A DNA stretch of 64,000 nt from Rhizobium sullae (GTDB lineage: Bacteria; Pseudomonadota; Alphaproteobacteria; Rhizobiales; Rhizobiaceae): contig NZ_CP104144.1 of NCBI RefSeq assembly GCF_025200715.1, positions 1,178,001-1,242,000 on the forward strand, read 5' to 3'. Positions 8,769 to 16,734 of the stretch are shown in pieces. Under the pieces are notes generated by a model. That model was given only the letters and a program-made list of their open reading frames with translations, did not search any database and was not told where the DNA came from. Position 1 is the first letter of the stretch; every line of letters begins with the position of its first letter. The position numbers were made by a program, and so were the translations under genes.

Positions 8769-8823
8769 GATTAAGATCTCCGAATTGACCCGCCAGTAAT
8801 GGTCGCATCGGCCGAAGCAGTCG

Positions 8824-8837
8824 TTGACAATACGCAA
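8824..8837. promoter_or_regulatory. FNR/NnrR-like box, nnrS-proximal
   Basis: TTGAC-AATA-CGCAA; half-sites TTGAC and TTGCG (read inward). It lies 56 bp from the nnrS start, a position suited to leftward control. Confidence 0.5.
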
Positions 8838-8854
8838 AGAGCAGTGACGCGACT

Positions 8855-8868
8855 TTGTGCTCCCACAA
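8855..8868. promoter_or_regulatory. Perfect NnrR-type palindrome between nnrS and nirK
   Basis: TTGTG-CTCC-CACAA, a perfect inverted repeat that extends one base each side (T...A). It is near the middle of the divergent region, 87 bp from the nnrS start and 98 bp from the nirK start. This is the best candidate site for the NnrR encoded downstream. Confidence 0.75.
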
Positions 8869-8877
8869 AGACCGAAT

Positions 8878-8891
8878 TTGCTCCAAATCAA
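8878..8891. promoter_or_regulatory. FNR/NnrR-like box, nirK-proximal
   Basis: TTGCT-CCAA-ATCAA, 75 bp before nirK. Imperfect symmetry. With centre 8884.5, a class II start would be near 8926, leaving a leader of about 40 nt. Confidence 0.5.
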
Positions 8892-8965
8892 AGAGATTAC
8901 GCACCATTCTCCTAGAACTCTTGTGACCGGGCGGCTTCCGCTCCGTCTTCGACTTCAGGAGAAGA

Positions 8966-10102
8966 ATGATGACAAATACATTGCAAATGACCCGGCGCAC
9001 GATGCTGACGGGCGCTGCTGTTGCCGGAGCGCTGACCCCCATCCTCACCTCGGCGGCGGCGAATGCCTCCCCCACTCCTGTCAGAAAGCTCAGCGCCACT
9101 GAAATCGCTGCCCTTCCGCGCAGGAAACTGGACCTCGTGAAGCCACCTTTCGTCCACGTACATACGCAAAAAGCAGAAGGCGGACCGAAAGTCGTCGAAG
9201 TCACACTGACGATCGAGGAAAAGAAGCTCGTGATCGATGGCAAGGGCACCGAAGTCAATGCCATGACCTTTGACGGATCGGTTCCTGGTCCGCTCATCGT
9301 TGTGCATCAGGACGACTACGTCGAGGTCACACTCGTCAATCCCGAGACGAACACGCTGCAGCACAACATCGATTTCCACTCAGCAACCGGTGCGCTCGGC
9401 GGCGGTGCACTGACGGTCGTCAACCCGGGTGAGAGCGCGGTATTGCGCTTCAAGGCGACCAAGGCGGGCGTCTTCGTCTATCACTGCGCCCCTCCCGGCA
9501 TGGTACCCTGGCACGTAACCTCGGGCATGAACGGCGCGATCATGGTGCTGCCGCGCGAAGGTCTGACAGATGGCCATGGCAAGGAACTTGTCTACGACAA
9601 GGTCTATTACGTCGGTGAGCAGGACTTTTATATTCCGCGCGACGAAAAGGGTGAGTTCAAAAAATATGACAGCCCGGGTGAGGCTTATGAGGATACCGTC
9701 GCCGTCATGCGTACCTTGACCCCGACGCATATTGTCTTCAATGGCGCCGTGGGCGCGCTCACCGGTGAAAATGCTCTGACGGCTGCCGTCGGCGAGCGGG
9801 TTCTCATCGTTCACTCGCAAGCCAACCGTGACACCCGGCCGCATCTTATCGGCGGTCATGGCGAATATGTCTGGGCCACGGGCAAGTTCGTCAACGTGCC
9901 CGACCGGGATCAGGAGACCTGGTTCATTCCCGGCGGCACAGCCGGGGCGGCCTACTATACGTTCGAACAGCCCGGTATCTATGCCTACGTCAACCATAAT
10001 CTGATCGAGGCTTTCGAGCTTGGCGCTGCGGCTCACTTCAAGGTCACCGGTGATTGGAACGACGATCTAATGACCACCGTCAGGTCGCCATCGGGTAGCT
10101 GA
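8966..10102 (+). CDS. nirK: Copper-containing nitrite reductase NirK (NO-forming)
   Basis: 378 residues. NirK reduces nitrite to NO in the periplasm as a homotrimer. The N-terminus [13 protein letters not shown] is a Tat signal. Two cupredoxin domains follow: [18 protein letters not shown] holds type 1 and type 2 His ligands, [20 protein letters not shown] holds the type 1 Cys, His and Met together with a type 2 His, and [13 protein letters not shown] lies in domain two. AGGAG lies just upstream of the ATG. nirV follows after a hairpin, and nnrS is divergent across the box-rich promoter. Confidence 0.98.
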   Translation: MMTNTLQMTRRTMLTGAAVAGALTPILTSAAANASPTPVRKLSATEIAALPRRKLDLVKPPFVHVHTQKAEGGPKVVEVTLTIEEKKLVIDGKGTEVNAMTFDGSVPGPLIVVHQDDYVEVTLVNPETNTLQHNIDFHSATGALGGGALTVVNPGESAVLRFKATKAGVFVYHCAPPGMVPWHVTSGMNGAIMVLPREGLTDGHGKELVYDKVYYVGEQDFYIPRDEKGEFKKYDSPGEAYEDTVAVMRTLTPTHIVFNGAVGALTGENALTAAVGERVLIVHSQANRDTRPHLIGGHGEYVWATGKFVNVPDRDQETWFIPGGTAGAAYYTFEQPGIYAYVNHNLIEAFELGAAAHFKVTGDWNDDLMTTVRSPSGS

Positions 10103-10118
10103 TCCAGACAGTTCATGC

Positions 10119-10151
10119 CGGCGAGCGGACCAGGATGTAGCCCGCTCGCCG
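10119..10151 (+). terminator. Hairpin between nirK and nirV
   Basis: Perfect 10-bp stem CGGCGAGCGG (10119-10128) / CCGCTCGCCG (10142-10151), 13-nt loop, no U-tract. More likely an mRNA-stabilising or attenuating structure that lowers nirV-nnrR expression relative to nirK than a full terminator. Confidence 0.6.
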
Positions 10152-10188
10152 AAATTCCACGTGAGGCGCCTTCAAACGCGTAGCGGCT

Positions 10189-11148
10189 GTGATACTAGAC
10201 GAAGTCGATGATCAGGTTTCGGGAATTTCCATCGCCATACCGCTGGTGCTGTTGGCGATCCTGCTAGCTACGGTCGCCGTTCAGTCCGGCCTAGTCGCCT
10301 TGCGTGGCGCTCAGAATCCGGTCGCCAGTCCAGATGTGATTACCGTGGTCCCCAGGTCGTTTGCATATCGGGACCATGCGGAATATTTCCGTGCCGGGTT
10401 CGCCGTCGATGCGCCGCGTTCGGTCGTCGCGATTGAAACGCCGCTGGCGATCATGAAATATCAGGTTTCGCGCGCGGAGTATGATCGCTGCGTCCAAGAT
10501 CAAGCCTGTTCCCCGGCGGAGAGCGAAGAACCGGCCTCGCCGGACAAAACACCTGTTATCGGCGTCAGCTATGACGACGCCCTGCACTATGCGGCGTGGC
10601 TTTCGGACCATACCGGGCACTCATGGACCCTGCCGACAGATGAACAACTGGCCTTTGCCGCGGGAAGCCGCTTTCCCGACGACGCGCTCGGCGTTGCAAG
10701 CGACGACAAGAATCCCGCCATCCGCTGGCTCGCAGAATACGAGCGGGAGGCGCGCCGGTCCGCCTCGAAGGACCCCCGTCCCCAGCTCCGGGGATCGTTT
10801 GGCGTCAGCGAATACGGGCTGGCCGACTTTGCCGGCAACATTTGGGAATGGACGCGCAGCTGCAGCAAGCGTGTCGATATGGACGCTCAAAAAGCCGATC
10901 AGGAGGCTGATCCGTCGCGCTGCGGTATCCTGATCGCTTCCGGTAAACATCGAGCTCCGATGAGCAGCTTTATCCGCAATCCAAAAGGCGGCGGCTGCAC
11001 TGTCGGCAGCCCGCCAGACAATCTCGGTTTCCGGCTCGTTCGCCAACCAAGTTCCTTGGAGATGGCGAAAGACTGGATCAGGCGCATGATCGGTTTGACC
11101 ACCTTTTCGATAAACGCCGTTCCCCCGGATGAAGGACCTACGTCATGA
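10189..11148 (+). CDS. nirV: NirV, formylglycine-generating-enzyme-like protein
   Basis: 319 residues. An N-terminal membrane anchor (about residues 14-36) precedes an FGE-sulfatase domain: MKYQVSRAEYDRC, PVIGVSYDDALHYAAWLSD, WTLPTDEQLAFAAG and GLADFAGNIWEWTRSC. NirV is the standard companion of nirK; a role in NirK maturation or nitrite metabolism has been proposed but is not settled. The best start is GTG with only a weak ribosome site, so translation may be low. The last four bases overlap the nnrR start (ATGA). Confidence 0.92.
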   Translation: MILDEVDDQVSGISIAIPLVLLAILLATVAVQSGLVALRGAQNPVASPDVITVVPRSFAYRDHAEYFRAGFAVDAPRSVVAIETPLAIMKYQVSRAEYDRCVQDQACSPAESEEPASPDKTPVIGVSYDDALHYAAWLSDHTGHSWTLPTDEQLAFAAGSRFPDDALGVASDDKNPAIRWLAEYEREARRSASKDPRPQLRGSFGVSEYGLADFAGNIWEWTRSCSKRVDMDAQKADQEADPSRCGILIASGKHRAPMSSFIRNPKGGGCTVGSPPDNLGFRLVRQPSSLEMAKDWIRRMIGLTTFSINAVPPDEGPTS

Positions 11149-11840
11149 AGATTGATCGCGCCGTATTGAAATCGCTGCCGTTGTTCGATCGAATTACGGA
11201 TTCTGATCTCGACGCCATGGTGGAGCATGCGGTTTCACGGCGTGTCGCACAGGGCGATGCCGTTTTCGAGCAAGGGGCGCCTGCCAAATCGTTCTTCCTG
11301 CTCCTGCATGGCAGATTGAAGGTCACGCAGGTCACGGCAGATGGCCAGCAGATCATCGTCCGGGTCGTTCACCCGGGCGATTTGTTCGGTTTTGCCAGAG
11401 CCTTGCAGCGTACCGACTATCCGGGTACCGCAATCGCGGCCGCCGAGAGCCTGACGCTTTCATGGCCGACCGATCTATGGCCGCAATTCGTCGAGCAAAA
11501 TCCACGTTTGGCGGTTACCGCGATGCAGACCATCGGCCAGCGGCTCGAGGAGGCTCATACGCGGATCCGCGAAATGTCGACAGAGGAAGTGGAAAGACGC
11601 GTCGCTCACGCTGTCCTGAGGCTTTCCAAGCAGGCAGGAAAGCAGGAGGGCGATGGCATTCGTATCGACTTTCCGATTTCTCGCCAGGATATCGCGGAAA
11701 TGACGGGAACGACGTTGCACACGGTTTCAAGAATCCTCAGCGCCTGGGAAGCCAAGGGCCTCGTTGAAGGCGGCCGTCAAAAACTGCTTGTCTGCGACTA
11801 CCGGAAGCTGATGATTCTCGCCAACGGCGGCCGTGAATAA
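11145..11840 (+). CDS. nnrR: NnrR, Crp/Fnr-family NO-responsive regulator
   Basis: 231 residues: cyclic-nucleotide-type sensor domain (about 10-125), dimer helix, and C-terminal helix-turn-helix with recognition region ISRQDIAEMTGTTLHTVSRIL (about residues 177-197). It lacks the N-terminal cysteine cluster of FNR (the only Cys is near the C-terminus), which fits NnrR, an NO sensor thought to use heme. Translationally coupled to nirV. The window offers many TTG-N8-CAA sites as probable targets, above all the palindrome between nnrS and nirK. Confidence 0.93.
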   Translation: MKIDRAVLKSLPLFDRITDSDLDAMVEHAVSRRVAQGDAVFEQGAPAKSFFLLLHGRLKVTQVTADGQQIIVRVVHPGDLFGFARALQRTDYPGTAIAAAESLTLSWPTDLWPQFVEQNPRLAVTAMQTIGQRLEEAHTRIREMSTEEVERRVAHAVLRLSKQAGKQEGDGIRIDFPISRQDIAEMTGTTLHTVSRILSAWEAKGLVEGGRQKLLVCDYRKLMILANGGRE

Positions 11841-11925
11841 AGGTCACCCCCCGCGTCTGCCCTCGCCCGCTCCTCGATCACATCAATATCTCTGATCGGC
11901 ATCTGCCACGGAAAAAGCCGGATCC

Positions 11926-11939
11926 TTGATCCCGATCAA
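11926..11939. promoter_or_regulatory. Perfect FNR/FixK anaerobox before CBS-BON gene
   Basis: TTGAT-CCCG-ATCAA, the exact consensus anaerobox. Centre 11932.5 predicts a start near 11974, 31 nt before the chosen ATG. Confidence 0.8.
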
Positions 11940-12004
11940 TTTGCAAAGGCCGCATCGCGCCTAAGCTTTGTTTCGGGCACACCCGTCGAATGCAAGGAAC
12001 CGCC

Positions 12005-12664
12005 ATGCAAGCCAGAGACATAATGACGAGGCCCGTCGCTTCAGTCAGCGTGACGGCCAGCATCCGTAAGGCTATCGAAATAATGATCGCCGCTGATTGC
12101 AGCGGGCTGCCGGTCCTCGGCGACGACGGAAGCCTGCGCGGGATTATCACCGAAGGCGACCTGCTGCGTCGAAAAGAACTGGACTTAAGGGCGGCCGCCG
12201 ATGCAGGCACCGTCGATGCGCTTAGCGACTATGTGCACGGTAGTAGCTGGCGGGTCGAAGACGTCATGTCCGCTGATGTCGTCTCGGTAATGCCCACAGC
12301 GCCTCTCGGCGAGATCGCCGGGCTCATGGCGGTACATTCAATCAAGCGCGTGCCGGTCGTCTTGGATGGCAGGGTTGTCGGTATCGTCAGCCGTCGCGAC
12401 CTTCTTAAGGCGGTCGTTGCAGGCCTGCCCGATCGCATACCGCGCGGCGAGGAGGCGTTGCGCCTTGCTATAGCGACGCGGCTGAAGAGCGATCTGAACC
12501 TCCCGCGGGAGCAGATTGCAGTGGCCGTTCAGGATGGCAACGTCATACTCACCGGTATTGTCGAGACGGAGCTCCATCGCAAGGCGATAAAGGTTCTCGT
12601 CGAGAGCCTCAGAGGCTCGGCGACCGTTGTCGACAACGTGAAGACGATCGCGGATCGGCCGTAG
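12005..12664 (+). CDS. CBS-pair plus BON domain protein (first copy)
   Basis: 219 residues. Two CBS motifs (about residues 5-60, MTRPVASVSVTASIRKAI; and 80-135, MSADVVSVMPTAPLGEI) are followed by a BON domain (about 150-215, NVILTGIVETELHRKAI). CBS pairs bind adenine nucleotides; BON is a phospholipid- or ligand-binding fold. The exact role is unknown. The start at 12005 has AAGGA 6 nt before it; an upstream in-frame ATG overlaps that site and is less likely. A perfect anaerobox precedes it. It is related to the gene at 35033, at the other end of the island. Confidence 0.88.
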   Translation: MQARDIMTRPVASVSVTASIRKAIEIMIAADCSGLPVLGDDGSLRGIITEGDLLRRKELDLRAAADAGTVDALSDYVHGSSWRVEDVMSADVVSVMPTAPLGEIAGLMAVHSIKRVPVVLDGRVVGIVSRRDLLKAVVAGLPDRIPRGEEALRLAIATRLKSDLNLPREQIAVAVQDGNVILTGIVETELHRKAIKVLVESLRGSATVVDNVKTIADRP

Positions 12665-12676
12665 CCCTATGTGCCC

Positions 12677-14056
12677 TCAGCCGAGGAAAAAGAGCGCCCA
12701 AACTCCACAGGTGGCAACAATCGGAACACTGATTGCTGCTGAGACGCCAAGCCTTGCAAAGCGCGACGGGCCGTAACGCCCGGCGATGCTGTATACGAGA
12801 TAGAGGGACCAAAAGCCCGCCGTGCCAACGAGCAAGGAGCGGACTTCGTCGATCATCGGGATCCGTACGCCATCCATGCGCAATTGAGTGACGGTCAGCG
12901 ACAGGAGCCCGCAGAACAAGCCTGCCGCGGCGACCGGAATTAATGCCTGGGCGAGGTGATGGAACCGGCGGCGGCTCCACCCGCCCAACAGGATGGCGCC
13001 GGCCGAGAGAGCCGGCAGGCATGTCACGCACGCCAGTAAACCCGCGCCTGCGATAAAGATCAGAAGAGCGGCTCCGTCGACAAGCGTCATCCGATCGCCG
13101 GGATAGTTCGTCAGCATCCACCATGGAAGGCTGGCGTCAAGCGGCCACGACACCCCGGCATTAAGACACCAGATCGCAATTTGTGCCTTCAACGTCACGT
13201 AAAGTGCGCTGCCGGACCACTGCAGGGCGCCCGTGGCCATGCCCATGAGGACGGCCGTGATCAAAAAGGTCTCCCATCCGTTGGCAGTCTCACCGCCGAC
13301 GGCTACGATCTCTTCGTTGGGCGAACGCCAGGCGAGACGGATAGCCCCGCGATATCCGCTGCAGCGGCCGCACATGTGACATCCACCGGCACCGCGCATC
13401 GTTTTGATCGGCACCAAGGGGGCGCAGTTCACCGCTACGGGCGGCTTGGTCCCTGTGCGGGGCTGCGCCCTGTGCCACGCTGGCCCATCAACCTTGAAAT
13501 GCAACGGCGCGATTTTGGCCAGCAAACCGAAAACACCGCTTACCGGACAAAGAAAACGGCACCATACGCGTTTCGCCTTGCCGTAACGGGCCCCAATAGC
13601 GATCGCAGCTAAAGTCGATCCGCCAAGAACGACGACGGCCGGCGCGGGATATTGGTAGACGCTTGTCAGCTGGCCGTAGATCGTGGTCATGATGAAGGCG
13701 ACAGTCGGCCAGCCCGGCCATTTCAACCAGGCCGGGATCGCCCGCCCCGCGCCTCGCTCGCTAGCCCATTCCGAGAGCGCACCTTCGGGGCACAGTATTC
13801 CGCACCAGAAGCGGCCCACCAACGCGGTGCTCAGCAATACGAACGGCCACCACACGCCCCAGAAGGCAAACTGCGCGAACCGAACAGCATTGTTCCAGAT
13901 GAAATCTGTCCGCGCCGGCAGGGGTATCAGCGCCGGGCCTAGCAGAAGGACCAGATAGACCGCGATCATGCCCCATTCCAAAAGGCGGATGCGCTTCTGC
14001 TGGCGCGCGAGCCATTGCCCCGCGCGATCCAGGTGATCCGGAACGGGCCTCAGCAT
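12677..14056 (-). CDS. ftrD: FtrD-like polyferredoxin membrane protein
   Basis: 459 residues with multiple spans and NapH/NosR-type ferredoxin motifs: FWCGILCPEGALSEW, VWCRFLCPVSGVFG and CHMCGRCSGYRGAI. In FtrABCD/FetMP-type ferrous iron importers this subunit is thought to move electrons across the membrane to reduce Fe3+ made during uptake. The start at 14056 lies 5 nt after the ftrC stop; a longer reading would overlap ftrC by 58 bp. Another possibility is a NosR-like donor, but the neighbours settle the assignment. Convergent with the CBS-BON gene. Confidence 0.85.
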   Translation of the reverse strand: MLRPVPDHLDRAGQWLARQQKRIRLLEWGMIAVYLVLLLGPALIPLPARTDFIWNNAVRFAQFAFWGVWWPFVLLSTALVGRFWCGILCPEGALSEWASERGAGRAIPAWLKWPGWPTVAFIMTTIYGQLTSVYQYPAPAVVVLGGSTLAAIAIGARYGKAKRVWCRFLCPVSGVFGLLAKIAPLHFKVDGPAWHRAQPRTGTKPPVAVNCAPLVPIKTMRGAGGCHMCGRCSGYRGAIRLAWRSPNEEIVAVGGETANGWETFLITAVLMGMATGALQWSGSALYVTLKAQIAIWCLNAGVSWPLDASLPWWMLTNYPGDRMTLVDGAALLIFIAGAGLLACVTCLPALSAGAILLGGWSRRRFHHLAQALIPVAAAGLFCGLLSLTVTQLRMDGVRIPMIDEVRSLLVGTAGFWSLYLVYSIAGRYGPSRFARLGVSAAISVPIVATCGVWALFFLG

Positions 14057-14061
14057 CACAG

Positions 14062-14913
14062 TCAGGCAGCGAGCAAAAGCTGCCTGCGCGGCCGCAGGAG
14101 ATACCCTATTGCGAGCCAATAGGCGGCATAAAGAAGCAGCGGCAAAAGTTCCGGTCGGGCCCGATAGCCGGAGAGACCCGCAATGAATGCCCCTAGTCCG
14201 CTGCCGTCATCAAGAACCCGGCTCGTGTCCCAGATCGGACCCGACAGTGGCGCCACAAGCCCCAGGCCGATCGCCCGGTCGACCGCAGTCATCAAGAGTC
14301 CCGCGCCCACGACGAGGAGCAGCGCTTCACTCACGCGGAAGAACAGGTTCCATGACAAGGCATTCGCACCCCACCGCAGCATCAGATAGCTGAGGCTTGC
14401 GGCAAAAAGGCCGAGTGTTGCCGAAACCAGGTTCGAAATTACACCCGCACCAGACGCTCCCGCCAGCAATCCGTAGAGAAAGACGACCGTCTCGCTGCCT
14501 TCGCGGCCGATCGCCACTGCGGTGAGGATCGAAAGCCCCAGCCAATTGCCGAGCTCGCTCGACCGGCGCGCGACAGGCCGGAGCTCACTGCTCATCTGCC
14601 CTCCACCGCGGCGCATCCACATGACCATGTGCACGATGAGGCAGGCGGCGGCGGCGACCATGACGAATTGCAGAATGTCCTGCCCGTCGCCGGACAGAAA
14701 GCTCTCAAACGAGACCAGGACCACTGCCAGCGACAGGGCGAGGAGAAGACCGGAGGCGATACCGGCTGCCAGCGCCAAACATGCCTTTCGCTTGCGCTCT
14801 GGACCGCCTCTGAGCGACCATGTCGCCAGAATGCCAACCACAAGCAGCGCCTCGAGGCTTTCGCGCCAGACAACAAACGTCACCTGAAACGCCTGTGCTC
14901 CCGTCAGCGTCAT
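14062..14913 (-). CDS. ftrC: FtrC, FTR1-family iron permease
   Basis: 283 residues, about seven spans. The two REGLE-type iron-binding motifs are visible as WRESLEALL (residues about 16-24) and GREGSETVVFLYG (about 135-147). FTR1 permeases import iron together with a periplasmic ferroxidase or cupredoxin partner, here FtrB. Start overlaps the ftrB stop as ATGA, and ftrD follows 5 nt downstream, so the operon is tightly coupled. Confidence 0.93.
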   Translation of the reverse strand: MTLTGAQAFQVTFVVWRESLEALLVVGILATWSLRGGPERKRKACLALAAGIASGLLLALSLAVVLVSFESFLSGDGQDILQFVMVAAAACLIVHMVMWMRRGGGQMSSELRPVARRSSELGNWLGLSILTAVAIGREGSETVVFLYGLLAGASGAGVISNLVSATLGLFAASLSYLMLRWGANALSWNLFFRVSEALLLVVGAGLLMTAVDRAIGLGLVAPLSGPIWDTSRVLDDGSGLGAFIAGLSGYRARPELLPLLLYAAYWLAIGYLLRPRRQLLLAA

Positions 14914-15263
14914 CGTGCGATCAGCCTTGCCGGCGGCATATCAAGGTGAAAATCGTCAAAAAAGGCATAGTTGCCGGGAGCGAGGTTGCGAATGACGATG
15001 AAGCTCTCGGCGCCTGGTGCCAGCACTTTTTCCTTCCGGAGCGGCAGGCTTTCAAATTCGACCGGGCTGGAGCCGTCGTTATGAAGCTCGAGCTTGAAAC
15101 GGGTGTTTGCCGGAACTTCGACCACCGCCGGCGATATCACGCCGTTGCTCATGTGAATGACGAATATCGGATAGTCATCTTCGGCACCAGCTGGCATGGC
15201 GGTTGCCAATAATGATAGAACAGATAATGCCGGTAGGGCGGCGGAGACAGGCTTTGCTGACAT
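14910..15263 (-). CDS. ftrB: FtrB, periplasmic cupredoxin-like protein
   Basis: 117 residues with a signal peptide (about 1-27, ALSVLSLLATAMPAGA) and a cupredoxin-1 domain with motifs VISPAVVEVPANTRFKLEL and SFIVIRNLAPGNYAFFDDFH. In FtrABCD systems this subunit is thought to oxidise or hand over Fe2+. The start at 15263 is chosen for its signal peptide; upstream sequence belongs to ftrA. Lies 40 nt after ftrA. Confidence 0.88.
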   Translation of the reverse strand: MSAKPVSAALPALSVLSLLATAMPAGAEDDYPIFVIHMSNGVISPAVVEVPANTRFKLELHNDGSSPVEFESLPLRKEKVLAPGAESFIVIRNLAPGNYAFFDDFHLDMPPARLIAR

Positions 15264-15303
15264 GGGTGGGGAAGCTCCACTACGGTCGCGGTTCAGACGG
15301 TAA

Positions 15304-15849
15304 TCAGTATCCACCCTTCTTGCCGACGCCGGCAAAAACGAAATCGTAATTGAGCGTGAAGTCGTTGGGCCAGGCGGCGACGCCGGTCTCCTTATCGACG
15401 TGGCGCCCGAATGCCATTTCGCCATGCCCGCTAGGATGCACCGTCAGGACGAGACGGTATTTGGCGGGGCCGAAGAGCTTGACGTTGTCGCCGTAATGCG
15501 GTCCGTCGCTGGCAACCATTGGTCCGAGCGCGCCCGAGGCTTCCCGACCATTTGCGAGGTTCGTCAACTGATATTCGACGTGCAGGTTGGGAAGCCAGTC
15601 TCCTTCCGCGAAACCGTTGGCATTGTCGGCGGTTGCGTGAATGTCGGCTTCAAGATGGATATCCGATTGCGAGGCCTCAAGCATCATTCCCGGCGGGTCC
15701 ATTTCGACCGGCTGCAAAAAGACCGCCGCGACCTCCATCCCCTTAACAAGTTGCGGCTCGCCGATCGGATATTCGGCCGCCCGCACGAGCGCGGGCGCAG
15801 TTGCAAGCGAACCGATTGCGATGACCGTAGCCAGTGTAAATCTTGACAT
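15304..15849 (-). CDS. ftrA: FtrA, P19-type periplasmic iron-binding protein
   Basis: 181 residues with a signal peptide (about 1-24, ending PALVRAAEYP). P19/FtrA motifs are present: EYPIGEPQLVKGMEVAAVFL, the ASQSDIHLEADIHAT segment and LTVHPSGHGEMAFGRHVDKE, rich in the His, Met and Glu residues that bind iron and copper in P19. It delivers Fe2+ to the FTR1 permease. First gene of the leftward operon ftrABCD; the upstream region holds a 17-bp inverted repeat 36 nt away and is shared with nnrU. Confidence 0.92.
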   Translation of the reverse strand: MSRFTLATVIAIGSLATAPALVRAAEYPIGEPQLVKGMEVAAVFLQPVEMDPPGMMLEASQSDIHLEADIHATADNANGFAEGDWLPNLHVEYQLTNLANGREASGALGPMVASDGPHYGDNVKLFGPAKYRLVLTVHPSGHGEMAFGRHVDKETGVAAWPNDFTLNYDFVFAGVGKKGGY

Positions 15850-15884
15850 GAAAAAGCTCCGTTGCTGCCGCTGGACCCGTTGTT

Positions 15885-15901
15885 GTTTGAACTATTCAAA
15901 C
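15885..15901. promoter_or_regulatory. 17-bp inverted repeat before ftrA, possible iron operator
   Basis: GTTTGAA-CTA-TTCAAAC, a perfect 7-3-7 inverted repeat centred 44 bp before the ftrA start. The GAA-N3-TTC core recalls the Irr control element of rhizobia; the RirA pattern is not obvious. Assignment is inference. Confidence 0.5.
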
Positions 15902-15945
15902 ATGATTTGCTTGCTCACCTTTATGGCCGTCAATCGTGCCGCTCT

Positions 15946-15959
15946 TTGTTCCAGCGCAA
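15946..15959. promoter_or_regulatory. Weak FNR/NnrR-like box, ftrA-nnrU region
   Basis: TTGTT-CCAG-CGCAA, correct spacing but only one good half-site. Could give low-O2 or NO input to ftrA. Confidence 0.35.
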
Positions 15960-15980
15960 ATACGAAGCCAGGCGGCGCGT

Positions 15981-15994
15981 TTGAGATTTCGCAA
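15981..15994. promoter_or_regulatory. NnrR/FNR-like box before nnrU
   Basis: TTGAG-ATTT-CGCAA. The same half-sites occur in the ubiD/ubiT box. Centre 15987.5 predicts a start near 16029, 25 nt before the nnrU GTG. Confidence 0.65.
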
Positions 15995-16053
15995 TGAAGC
16001 GATGACTGAAGAAGGGATAGAGGATGGGGTCGACAACTACTTGAGGGTTGAAC

Positions 16054-16734
16054 GTGCAGGAATTCGCAGCCGCCTTCGCAGTCTTCATCGCGCTGCATTC
16101 GATCCCGGCGATCCCGGCTCTGCGCTCGCGCATCATCAGCATCGTCGGAAGACCAGCCTACTTCGTCATCTATTCCGTCATCTCAACGGCGGTTCTCGTC
16201 TGGGTCTTTCGCGCCGCGCTGATGCTGGACTACATCCCGCTTTGGGATTTTCGGCCCTGGCAGGCAATCGCGACGTTTGTCCTGGCCCCGGTGGGTATTT
16301 TTCTGGTGATTGCCGGGCTCTTGAGCGACAATCCGCTGTCGATCTCGCTGGCACGAGGATCGACGCCAGGAGCGATCGTCAGCATCACGCGGCATCCGGT
16401 CTTATGGGGCTTTTTTCTTTGGGCGGCCGGGCACGTGATCGTCAACGGAGACCTGCGCTCCCTGCTGCTTTTCGGCGGATTTGCGCTCTTTGCCATCGGA
16501 GGCATCCCCATGGCGGAAAAACGCGCCCAGCGCCGTCTTGGCGCCGGCTGGGCGACTGTTGCAGCCGGCACATCAAATGTGCCGCTGCTTGGCGCTCTGA
16601 CAGGGCAAATGAAGCCGCGCTTCGACATGCGTCTCGGCGTGGGCGCCTTGGCCACCACTGCTTTGGTGGTGTGGTTGCTAGTGGCTGGCCACAGCTATCT
16701 GTTTGGGACCGACCCGCTTTCCCTGCTCGGTTGA
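16054..16734 (+). CDS. nnrU: NnrU family membrane protein
   Basis: 226 residues with about six spans. NnrU is a membrane protein related to isoprenylcysteine methyltransferases and is needed for full NO-reductase activity in some Rhodobacter strains; its molecular role is unknown. Family motifs are FIALHSIPAIPALRSRI near the N-terminus, GSTPGAIVSITRHPVLWGF and a C-terminal RLGAGWATVAAGTSNVP. The start at 16054 (GTG) has TTGAGGG 6 nt before it, whereas a TTG six bases upstream abuts that site. Its last 40 bp overlap the convergent ubiX. Confidence 0.93.
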   Translation: MQEFAAAFAVFIALHSIPAIPALRSRIISIVGRPAYFVIYSVISTAVLVWVFRAALMLDYIPLWDFRPWQAIATFVLAPVGIFLVIAGLLSDNPLSISLARGSTPGAIVSITRHPVLWGFFLWAAGHVIVNGDLRSLLLFGGFALFAIGGIPMAEKRAQRRLGAGWATVAAGTSNVPLLGALTGQMKPRFDMRLGVGALATTALVVWLLVAGHSYLFGTDPLSLLG

